A stretch of DNA of 64,000 nt from Sipunculus nudus (taxonomy: Eukaryota > Annelida > Sipuncula > Golfingiida > Sipunculidae): positions 65,344,417 to 65,408,416 of the forward strand of contig CM049319.1 of NCBI GenBank assembly GCA_026874595.1, given 5' to 3'. The first letter of the stretch is position 1; every line of letters begins with the position of its first letter. The translations under genes and the position numbers were made by a program. Below are positions 11,835 to 23,280 of this stretch, in pieces. Under the pieces are notes generated by a model. That model was not told where the DNA came from, searched no databases, and worked only from the letters and a program-made list of their open reading frames with translations.

Positions 11835-12265
11835 ATGGTGTTTGAGACTAACAATACGGCAGATGGACAGTTAAATGTCCAATCTTATGAAGTTAATCAA
11901 CTTCGGCTGCTTGTATATTATGGACATTTGTCAGAGGTGATATTTGGAGAAATTTGCAACTTATTAGCCCTAGCGATTATATTTTCATCTAAACAGCTGC
12001 GCCGGTCAGTCAGCGGAATTCTAATTGGTGCCCTAACACCCAGCGACGCTCTCACCTTATTGTGCAATTACTAATATGTCTTAATAACTTTCCGTTTCCT
12101 GCCCTATACATATTGGACACGTATGTCAAATCAACATTTGACGTATTCATCACAACTTTACTCCAGCTTTGTAATAGCCTACATCGTATCTGCCGTTTTG
12201 ATGTCACCGTATTTATGCTGCATCCCAACTGGTTTACAAGGACAAGGAACATAAAAACAAGGGAC
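11835..12265 (+). pseudogene. Class A orphan GPCR copy 1, truncated pseudogene
   Basis: The opening (MVFETNNTADG, then TM1 and the TM2 region LIGALTPSDALTLLCNY) matches copies 2 and 3 closely. The frame then meets a TAA at 12072-12074 where the paralogs have a Phe codon. Reading past it, the sequence still aligns through the TM3 region until a one-base deletion near 12185 (ATCGTATC against ATTAGTATC). It continues in another frame to the second intracellular loop (WFTRTRNIK) and stops matching near 12265. TM4 to TM7 are absent and were not found elsewhere nearby. A receptor cannot be made from this copy. The call rests on comparison within the window. Confidence 0.85.
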
Positions 12266-13300
12266 CTATGGGTCACGACGCTCAGCTGTTATATATGATA
12301 AAAAAATATTTTTTAGAAATGAGGCACATGCTGGTTTTGTGTGGTAATAAATATAAGCTGTATTATGAGTTGTATGTATGATTTTGATAGTATCTTTGGA
12401 GACAGGGAAGAGGATCGATTTCATTTATTTTATTAACAAATGGAGTACTATTGTCACACAGATTTTGACTTGGCCATATAACTTATAAGCAGAACATATA
12501 ATATAAGAGTTTAACTATTTAATAAAAAAATTACAAATATTGTCCCAAATATAATTTTTATTAAAAATAATAAGAGAATCATATGATTTTTTAAAATGAA
12601 ATATAACTGATATGATTATTAAAATAATATTAAAGAATATATTCATGAATGCATTCATGAATACATTTTGAAAGTATTTGCACGAGTATTCATATACTTT
12701 CATTTTTACCTGAATTCCCATTCTTTATGCAAGAAATTTTATAATGGAGTACATAATCATATTTGTATTTAAATACAATTACAAAGTATTTGCACCATGT
12801 CTGGTATTTATTCAGTTTTCACCAAACAATGATTTTGAGAATCCAGATTATACAAAATTCACACATTTAAATAATGATCATAAGTACCTGGTTTTATGGC
12901 TTTTATTTATATTAAAAAATAACTGTAAAAAATTCATTTTGGACTAATTTCACTTCAATGTACACACTAGACACAGTAGGAATCTAGATTAATATTATCA
13001 ACTGCATCTTTGTCTATCATTAATTTCCTTCATATAATCCCTAATGATTAGTAATGAATAATATGATTTACTTCTTTATCATTAAAAATGAACTGAAAAA
13101 TGCCATAGGTGACTGCATGGTGTTATTTGGAATATGTGACATTCTACCCATCGATACAAGATTCTAATATCATCAGTAACTGCAAGTTAATTTCCTGTTA
13201 TTATAAACTAACAAATTCCTTTTCTATTTTTCTTTAATTTGTTATTAAAAACCAAGAAAAATTTATTAATTTATTGTTTATTGTTATGTTGTTGGTTAAA
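12266..13300. other. AT-rich stretch, no gene
   Basis: Strongly AT-rich sequence after the broken receptor. Several short frames exist on both strands but have biased Ile/Asn/Lys/Phe composition and no motif. Nothing else is recognised. Confidence 0.5.
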
Positions 13301-14707
13301 ACTACTAGATGAGTTGGGTTGGACACCTGGATCAACTGTGGCTGGCCATAAGCTGCCTGGATTCTCGCCTCAAGCGTGCATAATTTGATGAAAGGTCAAC
13401 AAGGCCAACATACAGGTAACTCAAGAGGGGCTGGAGAGAGCCAAAGTCTGACAGGGTCTCATAAAAAACATTAATAAAAGCTACAATATTTGGCCAATTT
13501 CTTTCAGCTTTCTAAACTTAAAAGCTGAAATCCTTATGTGTGCATGATATGAAAATTATATCAACAGTGCTCTCAGGAAACAAACGTGCCATGGTCACAG
13601 TTGGGCAAAATTTAAGGTACTAATTTTATATTTATACTAATAACTTATAAAATTTGAAAAATTCAGAACTAAAAAAAAATACACAATACTGACATCATTC
13701 CTGGCATGTGCATAGCGAATGTATAGAAAAATATGTATATTATATATGATCAAAGTCAGATCAGTGGTTTTGATATTAGACAGTCTTAAAGTGTAACAAT
13801 GAGTTTTTAATGGAAAAATGAAGTTTTTCATTGATATCTCGAAGGAATTAAGTCCTAGTGACCAAATTCTTGGCATGGTAGGGGATTTTGGAGAAATCTA
13901 ACTGTATGCCAAATTTAAGGAACTTAGAGCTGAAGCTCGGGAGCTGAGCTCTATAGCAAACTACATAACACTAGCAATATGTGACATGGTGCTTGAAAAC
14001 TTGAATAAAATCTACAGTTTTTGATCAACTGGTTTCAAATTTTTGGTGTTAACAGTTGAAATGCTGTGAAAATTAAATCCACAGCAGTTACAGCAAAAAA
14101 ACGTGCCATGGTCAAAGTTGGGCAAAATTTAAGGTACCAATTTTTTATTTTTGCTAATATTTTAAAAAATTTAAAAGATTTTGATCTAATTTTGGGTATA
14201 CAATTTAATTTTGATTAATAAAAGTAATATTTCTGGAAAAAAAGTGCTTAGCTTTAACAAGTTTTGTGTTAAGTGATAAAATTTCTTTCCTGATTATTTA
14301 CAAAATGCATTATCTTTGGGCCCATAACTTTTTTAAATTATATAATACAGACCTAATTTCTGGCTTGTACATAGGAATAATAGAGAGGATTATTCATAGG
14401 AAATATGAGGAAAAACAGATGAGTGGTTTTGATATTAGGCAGTCCTGAAGTGTGAAAATAGGTTTTTAATAAAAAATTAAGGTTTTTCCTTAATTTCTCA
14501 AAGGAATGAAGTCGCAAAGACCCAGTTTTCGGCTTGGTAAGAGATCTTGGGGACATCTAACATTATGCTGAATTTTGGATTCCTAGGTCTTACGGTTTCA
14601 AAACGTGCCACATCTACGGACGGACGGACGGACGGACGGACAGACGGACGGACGACGGACAATGGACCACGACTATAGCTCAGATGACTTATAGTCAGCT
14701 GAGCTAA
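13300..14707 (-). mobile_element. Repeat block ending in an inverted copy of the 8812 terminus
   Basis: The right end (14673-14707) is the reverse complement of the 8812 start: read on the minus strand it begins TTAGCTCAGCTGACTATAAG and continues with ATCTGAGCTATAG. Inside are two diverged direct copies of an approximately 520-660 bp unit, with CGTGCCATGGTC at 13585 and 14102 and AGTGGTTTTGATATTAG at 13762 and 14420. A GGAC microsatellite sits next to the end. The left end was not located. It is either a relative of the 8812 insertion in opposite orientation or its partner end. Confidence 0.5.
14618..14661 (+). repeat. (GGAC)n microsatellite
   Basis: Tandem GGAC tetranucleotides with one GACA variant and a shortened unit. 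It mirrors the GTCCGTC/GTTCGTCC-type sequence just inside the 8812 end, so it appears to be an expanded subterminal part of that element family. Confidence 0.8.
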
Positions 14708-15720
14708 TTATACCCTTAGCGTCAGATTTGGACCATATCGTTACAGACCGGATAAAAGCACCAAATTTTGTATATAGGAAGAGTACACCAACACGAATGA
14801 TTTCAGAGGGGGTGCCCTTATAGCGCCAGATCGGTCCTCTGACATTATCAGTAGAGGCTACTGAGTCGTCATGGCTAGTGCCCTCATGGAGTACCTACGA
14901 GATAAGTTTTAGAGCCTGACACCATCTGCGCCTTGCGTATCACACTATATACACTTTTCGCATTAATGACATTAGATCCAGTACGGTTTAATGAAATACT
15001 AGCAATTACCCGTGCTACGCACGGTTTTGGGCGAGCATTTAGTTCTGATGTCAAATAGTCTGTCATAGTTTCATGTCTTGGGTGTACAATGTTACTGTCT
15101 CTTTGAATCCGACATTTGGTATAAGTGTTCTGTCTCTGAGTTAACCTTGTGTCGGAGTCTGAATGACCTGGACGAATATGTTCTTGTCCGAATGGTGGAC
15201 TGTCTTCGGACAAACCCGGATCATATGTATGTCAAAAATCACGGCAAACCGTAGAGTCAGAGGAGACATGTAAATTCACACAAATCGCGTTACGCTATTA
15301 ATATATAGATCCATTATATGCATGATGTTATGCATAAAACTCTAATTGGTGCCGAGAGGTTGGCCGGAGAATTTTCGAAGAATTTGATATGTTAAATAAA
15401 ATCATTTTTATATGAAAATATATATTATGCCACACATCGCCATTTAAAGTTGCCCTCCGCGCCCGTGAATCCACCAGTAAAGAACCTGTTATCTTGCATG
15501 GTACAGTACAGCGCTGAGACGTGATCTCTATAATTGCATTCCGGTTATAACGCACAAAAAATGAGCACTCACATGGTCGGGCAATCCCGCTGCGCAAAGG
15601 TTCGTTGTAGCATTATATTATGTGTTACATTTAATGGCTGTATATATTTTTAAATATCACGCACTCCTTTCTGTTTGAAAGCTGAGCCAATGTTTTCCAG
15701 TGAGACAGTCACTGCGTTCA
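14708..15720. other. Non-genic flank with dispersed repeats
   Basis: Segment 14718-14845 is similar to 17880-18000 (GGACCATATCGTTACAGA against GGACTATATCGTTATAGA). Segment 15205-15312 is similar to 17028-17150 (CTTCGGACAAACCC, GGCAAACCGTA, TTAATATATAGAT). A word ACCCGTGCTACGCACGG near 15009 is of a kind often seen at ends of interspersed repeats. No coding sequence is supported. Confidence 0.5.
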
Positions 15721-16681
15721 GGCAGTGTGTTAAACCCGGATCCCACTCCGGATCCCGGAACCCAAGAAAAATTTGTAATTCTCAAACTCTCATGGTAATT
15801 TGTCCATATATTTTATCATAATCGTATCTAAAGACATTTTATATTATGTTTGGTTAAAACATAAGAAAATAGTCTGTTTTGCAACAAAATTTGATAAAAA
15901 TAAATCACTTACGGACCCTGGGGCACGGACCTCACGGATTACACGGACCCCGTTTCTCGTTGTTTTACAATTTCTTTAGTACATACATGTATTTGACATC
16001 ACGTTTAGCCATGACACATTTGTGATTTATTATTGTGTTTGTATCTGTATTTTTACATTTCTGTCTCAGTTTTTATTCATAATTTTATATTTGCTATTTA
16101 TTTAATTTGTGTAGCGTTTTAAAAAGTATTATAATTTAAAACATTTACAAAATCATTATTTTTGAACCTGTAGTTGCTTGAAATGCAAGTAATCAACAAT
16201 TCCTTTCGGTATTTATATTACTGCCAACTTTAAAATTGCATGGTTGTTATGAACGGAGCACGAAACCTGTTGTTATGTGGAAGTGCTCTGATATATCAGT
16301 CTCAGGTCCGCTCAACTGTTAGTGCACTTCAAATTAAATCTCCCCCACTGTGTCCGCACTATTATATTTTCATTTAAAATAACAAATATTATATCTAGTG
16401 TGTGACATGAGTGCTATTTTTGTCCTCTTTTAGTCATAAATAAAAATATGAGCGGTGGTTACTGGGGTCCGTCAAAATTGAACAGTCGGCAAATTTAAGT
16501 AAATGAGGTCCGTCTTCATCGAAATATTTTTGTAATTATAAATCTTTCAGTGAATCGGTCATTTACAAATGTGCAACATTTAGGGACTTTACTCTGTCCT
16601 TACATCAACAATAGTGTTTTTTTTATCGGAATAGGTTTATGGGGTCCGGGGACCGTGGGGTTCGGGTTTTACACACTACCC
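15721..16681. mobile_element. hAT-type MITE, 961 bp
   Basis: Imperfect inverted ends of about 40 bp: the left begins GGCAGTGTGTTAAACCCGGA and the right, read inward, begins GGGTAGTGTGTAAAACCCGA. Both continue with CCCCAC and CCGGA/CCGGAC motifs. Flanking 8-mers TGCGTTCA (15713-15720) and TGCATTCA (16682-16689) differ by one base, consistent with an old 8-bp target duplication. There is no transposase. It sits between the two direct-repeat segments at 15205 and 17028. Confidence 0.6.
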
Positions 16682-16689
16682 TGCATTCA

Positions 16690-17150
16690 CTGCCGCTCGG
16701 AAAATTTTCATTCTTTGAAAGATCCCCCTTTTGAGCATTTTCCTCACGCGAGATCTCCTTGTGCACAATAGACCTTTTCGCTGCGCGGAGGTTGCCTTTT
16801 GAAAAGGGATCACCAATGGGGATTTTTCGGGCCGGTCACCGCAAATTTAAGAAAAGCCTAGATAGGGCCCCCGGAGAAAAACTCTGTCCCGCCATCAAAC
16901 ACTCTGTGGCCATTGTGTTACCAGGCCCGAAGACACAAAGAAAAGGGGCGCCCGCGGGGGAGCAAATATTAAAATTATTAATTATGCACGTAATACGCAA
17001 ATATTGCATATAAAAGTGCGTGGAGTCTCTTCGGACAAACCCTGAGTATATGTATGTTAGAAATCATGGCAAACCGTACGGTAGTATCAGAGGAGATACG
17101 GAAAATCACAAATATCGCCTTACGCTTTTAATATATAGATAGTAAATTAT
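16690..17150. repeat. G/C-run-rich segment and second copy of the 15205 repeat
   Basis: Positions 16690-16970 have unusual runs of C and G within AT-rich surroundings and no gene. Positions 17028-17150 repeat 15205-15312 in the same orientation. The pair may be two ends of one older element later invaded by the MITE at 15721. Confidence 0.45.
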
Positions 17151-19190
17151 ATACCAAAAGAAGGCTAGTGAAGCGTTCTTTCTATCATTACCATTTACAT
17201 TGTTTTACTATACACCTGTAGCCCAAATAAATGTAGAATGGTCATGTGACCGTATACCTTTTCTCGAATTCGGGACTTTGAAAGCTACATGCAAACATTA
17301 AACCAAGATATTAAGTGTATTAACGAAAACATGTGCAAATATTTTTCTTGTTTACTATTGTTGAGTTTATGATTCAGTTTAGGGTAAGTATTAAATGTAT
17401 ATAATAATGAATTATCGCCTTAGCGGCTACTGATGTTTGAACAAAATATGACCGATAACCATATTACCGATCAAGATCAACCTAACATTAATATTTTTAT
17501 TTGTTCTTGTTATTTATTGCAACTGATCTCTTTAAATCATTGCCAATTCAAAGTGTAAACTTTTGGGCCGGCACAATGAAGTTTTATTAGAATTATTTTA
17601 TTAACTATCATATATAGCCTCCATGTAACAAGAGTGCGAGCACATTCCTGATAATATGTTGACCAAATACCACTTATACATCACCTGTTTCAAAATTCAC
17701 TACAAATTGAAATATTACATATTAATAAAATCTTTCAGACTGCTTTATCAAATAAACCGCTCATATTATTAAAGCGAAAAGGTAACAATGCGATAAATAA
17801 GCTGTACTGGCACATTCTGGAACACAACTTGGGGTAGTTACATTTGCAAAGGGGTGTAAAATCAAGATTTGCTTTTAGTCAGGTGGCTTAGTGTGAAATT
17901 TGGACTATATCGTTATAGATCGGATGAAAGTACCAAACTTTGTAGGTGGATGGAGTACATCGAGGGAGGTGATTTTAGTGGAGGTCCCCAGTTGAAGTAC
18001 ATACTAGTTTCGTTTAAATGCCTAAACCTTTATTCGATGTATGTGTTATCAGCATCTCCAAACGCTCTCTGAAATTCACCCTAAAAGATCTTAGGTTTAG
18101 GAATCCAACATTGACAAACACCCCTAAACAACAACATGTGTAGGTAAACTTAAGACAAAGCCCCCTTATATATCGTGTTTGGTTCTACAGAACTTTAGAC
18201 TTGCACTTAAATGGCGGTCTCAGCATTAAAATACAACTTGAGCATATCCATCTTCACTTTCATAACTTTATGAATATAAACAATTACAGTTAACACAGTC
18301 GGACATTTCCTCCATATTTATTCAAAACGAATTAATTACCCAGCTGAGAATTGTCTCACTTGTCTGTACATCATTTATCGTGACTGATATGCATTGATGC
18401 ACAGTTCCTCAATTATCAAATATTTGGGCAGCTAAACAAATTGTTTCAATAACCTATCTTCTTTGTAACTACGTATTCAGACACAGCATTTAAACATATG
18501 GTCTTTCTGGAATAGACGACGAGTGTAAGATATGATACATATTATATTCTTTATCAAAATCTGCGGCCGCCAAAATTACTATCTATTCAGGTGCTGTCCA
18601 GTAAAAATTAAGGTCCAGTCCATATAGACTGCAAATGTAAACTCCAAACATACACTGAGCTGCCAAGATTGCACCTATACTAGTATAATCTTTATCACCC
18701 AAACAATTATATATATATATATACATATATATATCTTAAAAGATGAACTTCAATATTTTATCTTTAAAACGTGGAGCCAGTTAAAGGATGAACGGGTGAC
18801 GTGACCTTTTGACCAGAAGCTGGCTACATTTAACTTTTAAACTGGTTTTAGTATATATTTACTGCAACACATGTTTAATATATTTAGGTGTTCTTTATAT
18901 GTTTATTGATTATATGAAAATGAAGATTCAACCGACTTTGCCGCGTTCCCTTCATTGTTGTAAAGATCTGATGTTTTGTGATCCTGCTATTGTGGACCCT
19001 AGCCTGCTGAATGGGCCCTTGAAGGTATGACCTGAAGATACTACTTATAAATTTGGTGTTTTTGTTCGATGTGTAGCGATTATTCCGTTAAGTATAAGCT
19101 GACTATTTGGACATTGGAAAATATGTTTTACCTATACAAAACTTAAGACTCGCGCTAACTTGGCGGCCTAATCACCATAATACATCATTA
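17151..19190. other. Non-genic stretch
   Basis: No gene is supported. A short (AT)n tract lies at 18708-18735. Positions 17880-18000 are a copy of the 14718 repeat. Segments near 18185-18245 and 19140-19200 look related to each other (ACTTTAGACTTGCAC against ACTTAAGACTCGCGC, then TGGCGG). Confidence 0.45.
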
Positions 19191-19315
19191 GCAGCTGTAA
19201 CTTAGTTTAACTGTGTTTTTATTCAGCAATTTATTTAGTTTATGTCCAGCTAGGAAGCATTTGTTCAGTAGAGTGAAGAATTTGCGTCCAGTGTTGGTGG
19301 CTACGTTGTCACTAA

Positions 19316-19922
19316 GTGACGCTAAGTGTTAAACTAAGTTACAGCAGCATGCAAAACATGGGCCAGATCATATCAGCGCACAACAAATCTGTATTGAATG
19401 AACATAAATCACAGCAAATTGTACAGAACAACTGTAACTGCAGAAATAGACAACAATGTCCGCTACAAGGAAACTGTCACATCAGTAATATAGTATACCA
19501 GGCTTCTGTGACACGCAAGGACAACCTGAGACCAGAAACATACATTGGACTGACAGAAAATACTTTTAAAACGCGGTACAATGCCCACGTCTCAAGCTTC
19601 AGGAATGTAAACAAACGTAAAAGTACAACCCTCAGCGAATACATTTGGAGACTGAAAGGCAACCATGTGCAACACTCAATACACTGCATGGAAGATTATA
19701 AGCAAAGCAAAACCATACTCCACGACTAACAAATCCTGTAATCTCTGCCTGGAAGAGAAATTCTTCATAATATACAGACCCCTATTGTCAACACTTCACA
19801 AAAGAAACGAACTCGCGAGCACATGCAGACACAGGGCGAAACACCTCCTGGCTAACTACGCATGCGCCAGATCAAACATTCAAAAATCTGGCACACTTCA
19901 AAAGTTTAATGGATTTTTTTAG
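19316..19922 (+). pseudogene. Penelope-like element, C-terminal GIY-YIG endonuclease fragment
   Basis: Penelope-like retroelements encode a reverse transcriptase followed by a GIY-YIG nuclease that nicks target DNA. Only the nuclease end is present. In one frame a Cys-rich motif (CNCRNRQQCPLQGNC) precedes IVYQASV and YIGLT, which are the GIY and YIG halves, and an Arg in FKTRYNAH. A one-base shift near 19685-19693 moves the rest to the next frame: SCNLCLEEKFFI supplies the conserved Glu, followed by NELASTCRHRAKHLL and a stop at 19922. No Met start fits, and no reverse transcriptase was recognised upstream, so the copy is 5'-truncated and frameshifted. The family assignment rests on motif order and spacing. 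Confidence 0.85.
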
Positions 19923-21479
19923 CCATTATATATTTATGCGTGTTAGGCTCTAAAATATATTAAATATGTAATAAATGTTTTTGTGTTTTCTTTAGTGGCG
20001 GTCGGGAAAATTGTTTGGGGGCTGATAAATAAGATGTCGGAGCGTGGATGGGCGTGAATTTTTTTGTAATATTGATCATTCTGGGGCGGGGGTAAGTAAA
20101 AATGTAAGTATATTAATATTTTGTGCCTATTTTGAGGAGGAGGGTGGTGTTTTTTTTTAATTTACTTATGGTTGGGGGGCGTTGCGGGAGCGGCGGGGTA
20201 TTTTTGTGTTGTGTGGTTTGGCACGCGGGCTTGGCGGGAAACTGTGGAATATATTAATATACGTGTTGAGCGTGACGGAGCAAATTTTTGTTTAAATCGA
20301 ATGTTGTTGGATATTGGCGGAAGTAATGTTTCCTGGAGCCAGTTAATTTTTTCGCACCATTTTCAGATATTTAATAAAAAAAATCAGGGCGACATTTTTG
20401 AGCACATCCGGCCTGAAAAAGGTTGATTAAAATGATGTCGGGGACAGTCCAGCGTCCGTTGTTCCACCTTTTGCCCGTTCAAAGCGTATTTTCTGCGGTA
20501 CCAATTTTATGATATTATATAGTCTATGTGTCATGCCGGAAAACTGCAGCACGTGTTGAATAATGTCGGCGTGTTTGACTGACCCGGGATATAATTTCAT
20601 GGCGAGGTATGGTAAACCCCATCGTGGTTTAATTTTTATAGCCCCTAAAAAACAACCCTGGCTGGTTTCGGCGTAGGATGCGCTCTTTCGATTTCCTTGG
20701 AAGGATGACCTCGTTTGACCCCCGTAATGAACCGGGCCTTTTTTTTGGGCTCAATTAACAGTCGACAATTTCCTAAAAAAAATTGACACGGCCGATTTCA
20801 AACGATCACGGCTTAAAATATATTAATTAAAAAAAAAAGTCTGGCGTCCATTGTACCCTAGCCGGAGGCCGGGATACGGGTTGCAGCCTGAAAGTTAGGG
20901 CAAACGACGAACCCCGACCCCCCCCCCCCCCCATTTTTTTAAATATATTCTTATTGACATAGTGACACATCTGGATACTGCATAGGTAAACAAGGTATGG
21001 TTTTTTTTACCGAAAACACAACAAAATAACATAAAATTAATTGAAAATAAATATTTTATTCAATAAACAGATTCATGTCTTTATTATTATATTTTCAACT
21101 AATATTCAGAATATTGCTTTTTCATGATAATTAACACAAATATCAACACACGGGCTGGGTTCACCCGCCATTTTATTACAATCAAGGGCAACATGAACCG
21201 ACTGGCATTGCTTGAATCTGGTGATTTTCAGCGATCTACTTTTCCACCTCACAGCTGCAATAATTCTCACACACCAATGGCTCTGCTGTCATTCAGTCAG
21301 GATTTACACCTATATTCAGGAAATCAAGCCATTTCACCCTGCTCTTATAAAGACAGGATTTCAACCACCCACAACATGCTCATTAGGGCCACTATCTATT
21401 GTATATCTGCAAAATGGTCTTCCTGGACTTTTCCAGACCTATCAACACACAACTACACATAGACATCTGCCATGAGACA
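19923..21479. other. Non-genic stretch of uneven composition
   Basis: Positions 19980-20960 are rich in G runs, T runs and C runs, including a C run of about 16 near 20920, and differ in texture from their surroundings. A frame at 20172-20426 is open but unrecognised and ignored. Positions 20960-21479 are AT-rich and plain, leading into the satellite array. Confidence 0.45.
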
Positions 21480-22777
21480 AAAACTGCTGAAAGACAACCG
21501 TTCTTGGACCACTTGTGCACCTAGACAACTGCTCGTAGACTACTTGTGCACATAGACAACCCCAGCTTAGACAACTAAAGCACATAGACAACTGATCTTA
21601 GACAACTTGTGCACGTAAACAACTGCTGTTAGACAACCTGTGCACGTAATCAACTGCTCTTTGACATCTTGTGCACGTAGAAAACTGCACGTACACAACA
21701 ATTGCACATAGACAACTTTCATTAGGTATCAACTGCACATAGACAACTCCCATTTGACAATTAGACAACAAGTGCACATAGACAACTGCTCTTAGGCAAC
21801 TTGTGCACGTAGACAACTTAAATTGACAACAGGTGCACATAGACAACCGTCATTAGACAACGAGTGTACCTAGACAACTGCTAGTAGACAACTTGTGCAC
21901 ATAGACAACCCCAGCTTAGTCAACTAATGCACATAGACAACTGCTCTTAGACAACGTGTGTACGTAGACAACTGCTCTTAGACTTCTTTTGCACCTAGAT
22001 AACTGCACGTAGACAACAATTGCACATAGAAAACTTTCTTTTGACGACAACTCCCATTTGACAGTTAGACAACAAGTGCACATAGACAACTGCTCTTAGA
22101 CAACGTGTGTACGTAGACAACTGCTTTTAGACTTCTTGTGCACCTAGATAACTGCACATAGACAACAAGTGCACATAGACAACTTTCATTTGACAACAAC
22201 TCCCATTTGACACTTAGACAACAAGTGCACATAGACAACTGCTCTTAGACAACGTGTGTACGTAGACAACTGCTCTTAGACTTTCTGTGCACCTAGATAA
22301 CTGCACGTAGACAACAATTGCACATAGACATCTTTCATTTGACAACAACTCCCATTTGACAGTTATACAACAAGTGCACATAGACAACTGCTCTTAGACA
22401 ACGTATGTACGTAGACAACTGCTCTTAGACTTCTTGTGCACCTAGATAACTGCACGTAGACAACAACTGCACATAGACAACTTTCATTTGACAACAACTC
22501 CCATTTGACAGTTAGACAACAACTGCACATAGACAACTGCTCTTAGACAACGTGTGTACGTAGACAACTGCTCTTAGACTTCTTGTGCACCTAGATAACT
22601 GCACGTAGACAACAATTGCACATAGACAACTTTCATTTGACAACAACTCCCATTTGACAGTTAGACAACAACTGCACATAGACAACTGCTCTTAGACAAC
22701 GTGTGTACGTAGACAACTGCTCTTAGACTTCTTGTGCACCTAGATAACTGCACGTAGACAACAACTGCACATAGACA
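21480..22777 (+). repeat. 149-bp satellite array with higher-order structure
   Basis: The word GACAGTTAGAC (or a one-base variant) occurs at 22060, 22209, 22358, 22507 and 22656, an exact 149-bp period five times running. Each unit splits into three 31-bp subunits beginning TAGACAACTG or TAGATAACTG plus one 56-bp subunit beginning TAGACAACTT. The left part (21480-22050) is more diverged and irregular, the right part nearly uniform. The array stops at 22777, exactly where the Ngaro-like element's gag remnant starts. It is not a CRISPR: there are no unique spacers. Confidence 0.9.
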
Positions 22778-23131
22778 ATGTGCAAGACGCCTATGTCCAA
22801 GACGAATATGGATGTTTGTTTGTTGGGGCGATGGGCGATGATAGGACAACAAAATTTTTTTCGTGCATTGAGAAAGAATACATCAGCTCTTCCAAATGAC
22901 GCCACAGATGACCTCAGGTGTGCCGCACAGATATCCGCGAGTTTTCCGCAGCAGACACCGCCCAGACGCCCGTACAACTACAGGGGGCAAGATCGAACGT
23001 CCCGTTGGTCTACACGCAGCACTCGTGGTGGATACACCTCTCGTCCGCCTCGATTTCAGCGTGGTGGAAACCAGTCACGCAATGAACGTGATCCTTACCA
23101 GCGACTCACCGATGATGACATTCAGTCATAA
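22778..23131 (+). pseudogene. Gag-like ORF of the Ngaro-like element, C-terminal part
   Basis: The frame has 117 codons. Its last 60 residues are strongly basic and rich in Arg, Gly and aromatic residues (PRRPYNYRGQ, RGGYTSRPPRFQRGG), as expected for a nucleic-acid-binding gag tail, and it ends DDIQS before a TAA. The first codons run out of the satellite repeat, so the Met at 22778 is not thought to be a real start and the N-terminal domain is missing. A 150-bp spacer with stops in all relevant frames separates it from the reverse transcriptase. Identity as gag is inferred from place and composition only. Confidence 0.55.
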
Positions 23132-23280
23132 CATTTCACCAGGATATGTGTATCACAATTAATACCATTGTGTGAGATATGCTGTTATACTGTTGCATAA
23201 GTTTTTCATAACATTCACTATACATTATTCACATGTATCATTATATAGCATGATTAAATTGCTCAGATTAGTGCCACTGA

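Larger units (their letters stand above)
10511..12265 (+). repeat. Receptor duplication unit 1, downstream part
   Basis: Same order as units 2 and 3: a block beginning CAGGCTGCCCGACC and containing CTGGCAATTCCTTTGAGTA, then a 17-bp minisatellite, then a promoter-like block with ATGTTTTACTTTGATGCTTA and CATAATGCC, then the receptor frame. Homology ends in mid-gene near 12265. Confidence 0.8.

Noticed and set aside
20172-20426. 84-codon plus-strand frame
   Set aside because: Sits in the homopolymer-rich segment; no motif, likely chance.
21480-22777. CRISPR-like array
   Set aside because: Units are contiguous 149-bp repeats without unique spacers, in eukaryotic DNA with no cas genes; it is a satellite.
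22661-22852. Cys/Val-rich repetitive minus-strand frames in the satellite
   Set aside because: They translate the tandem repeat itself; no start or domain.
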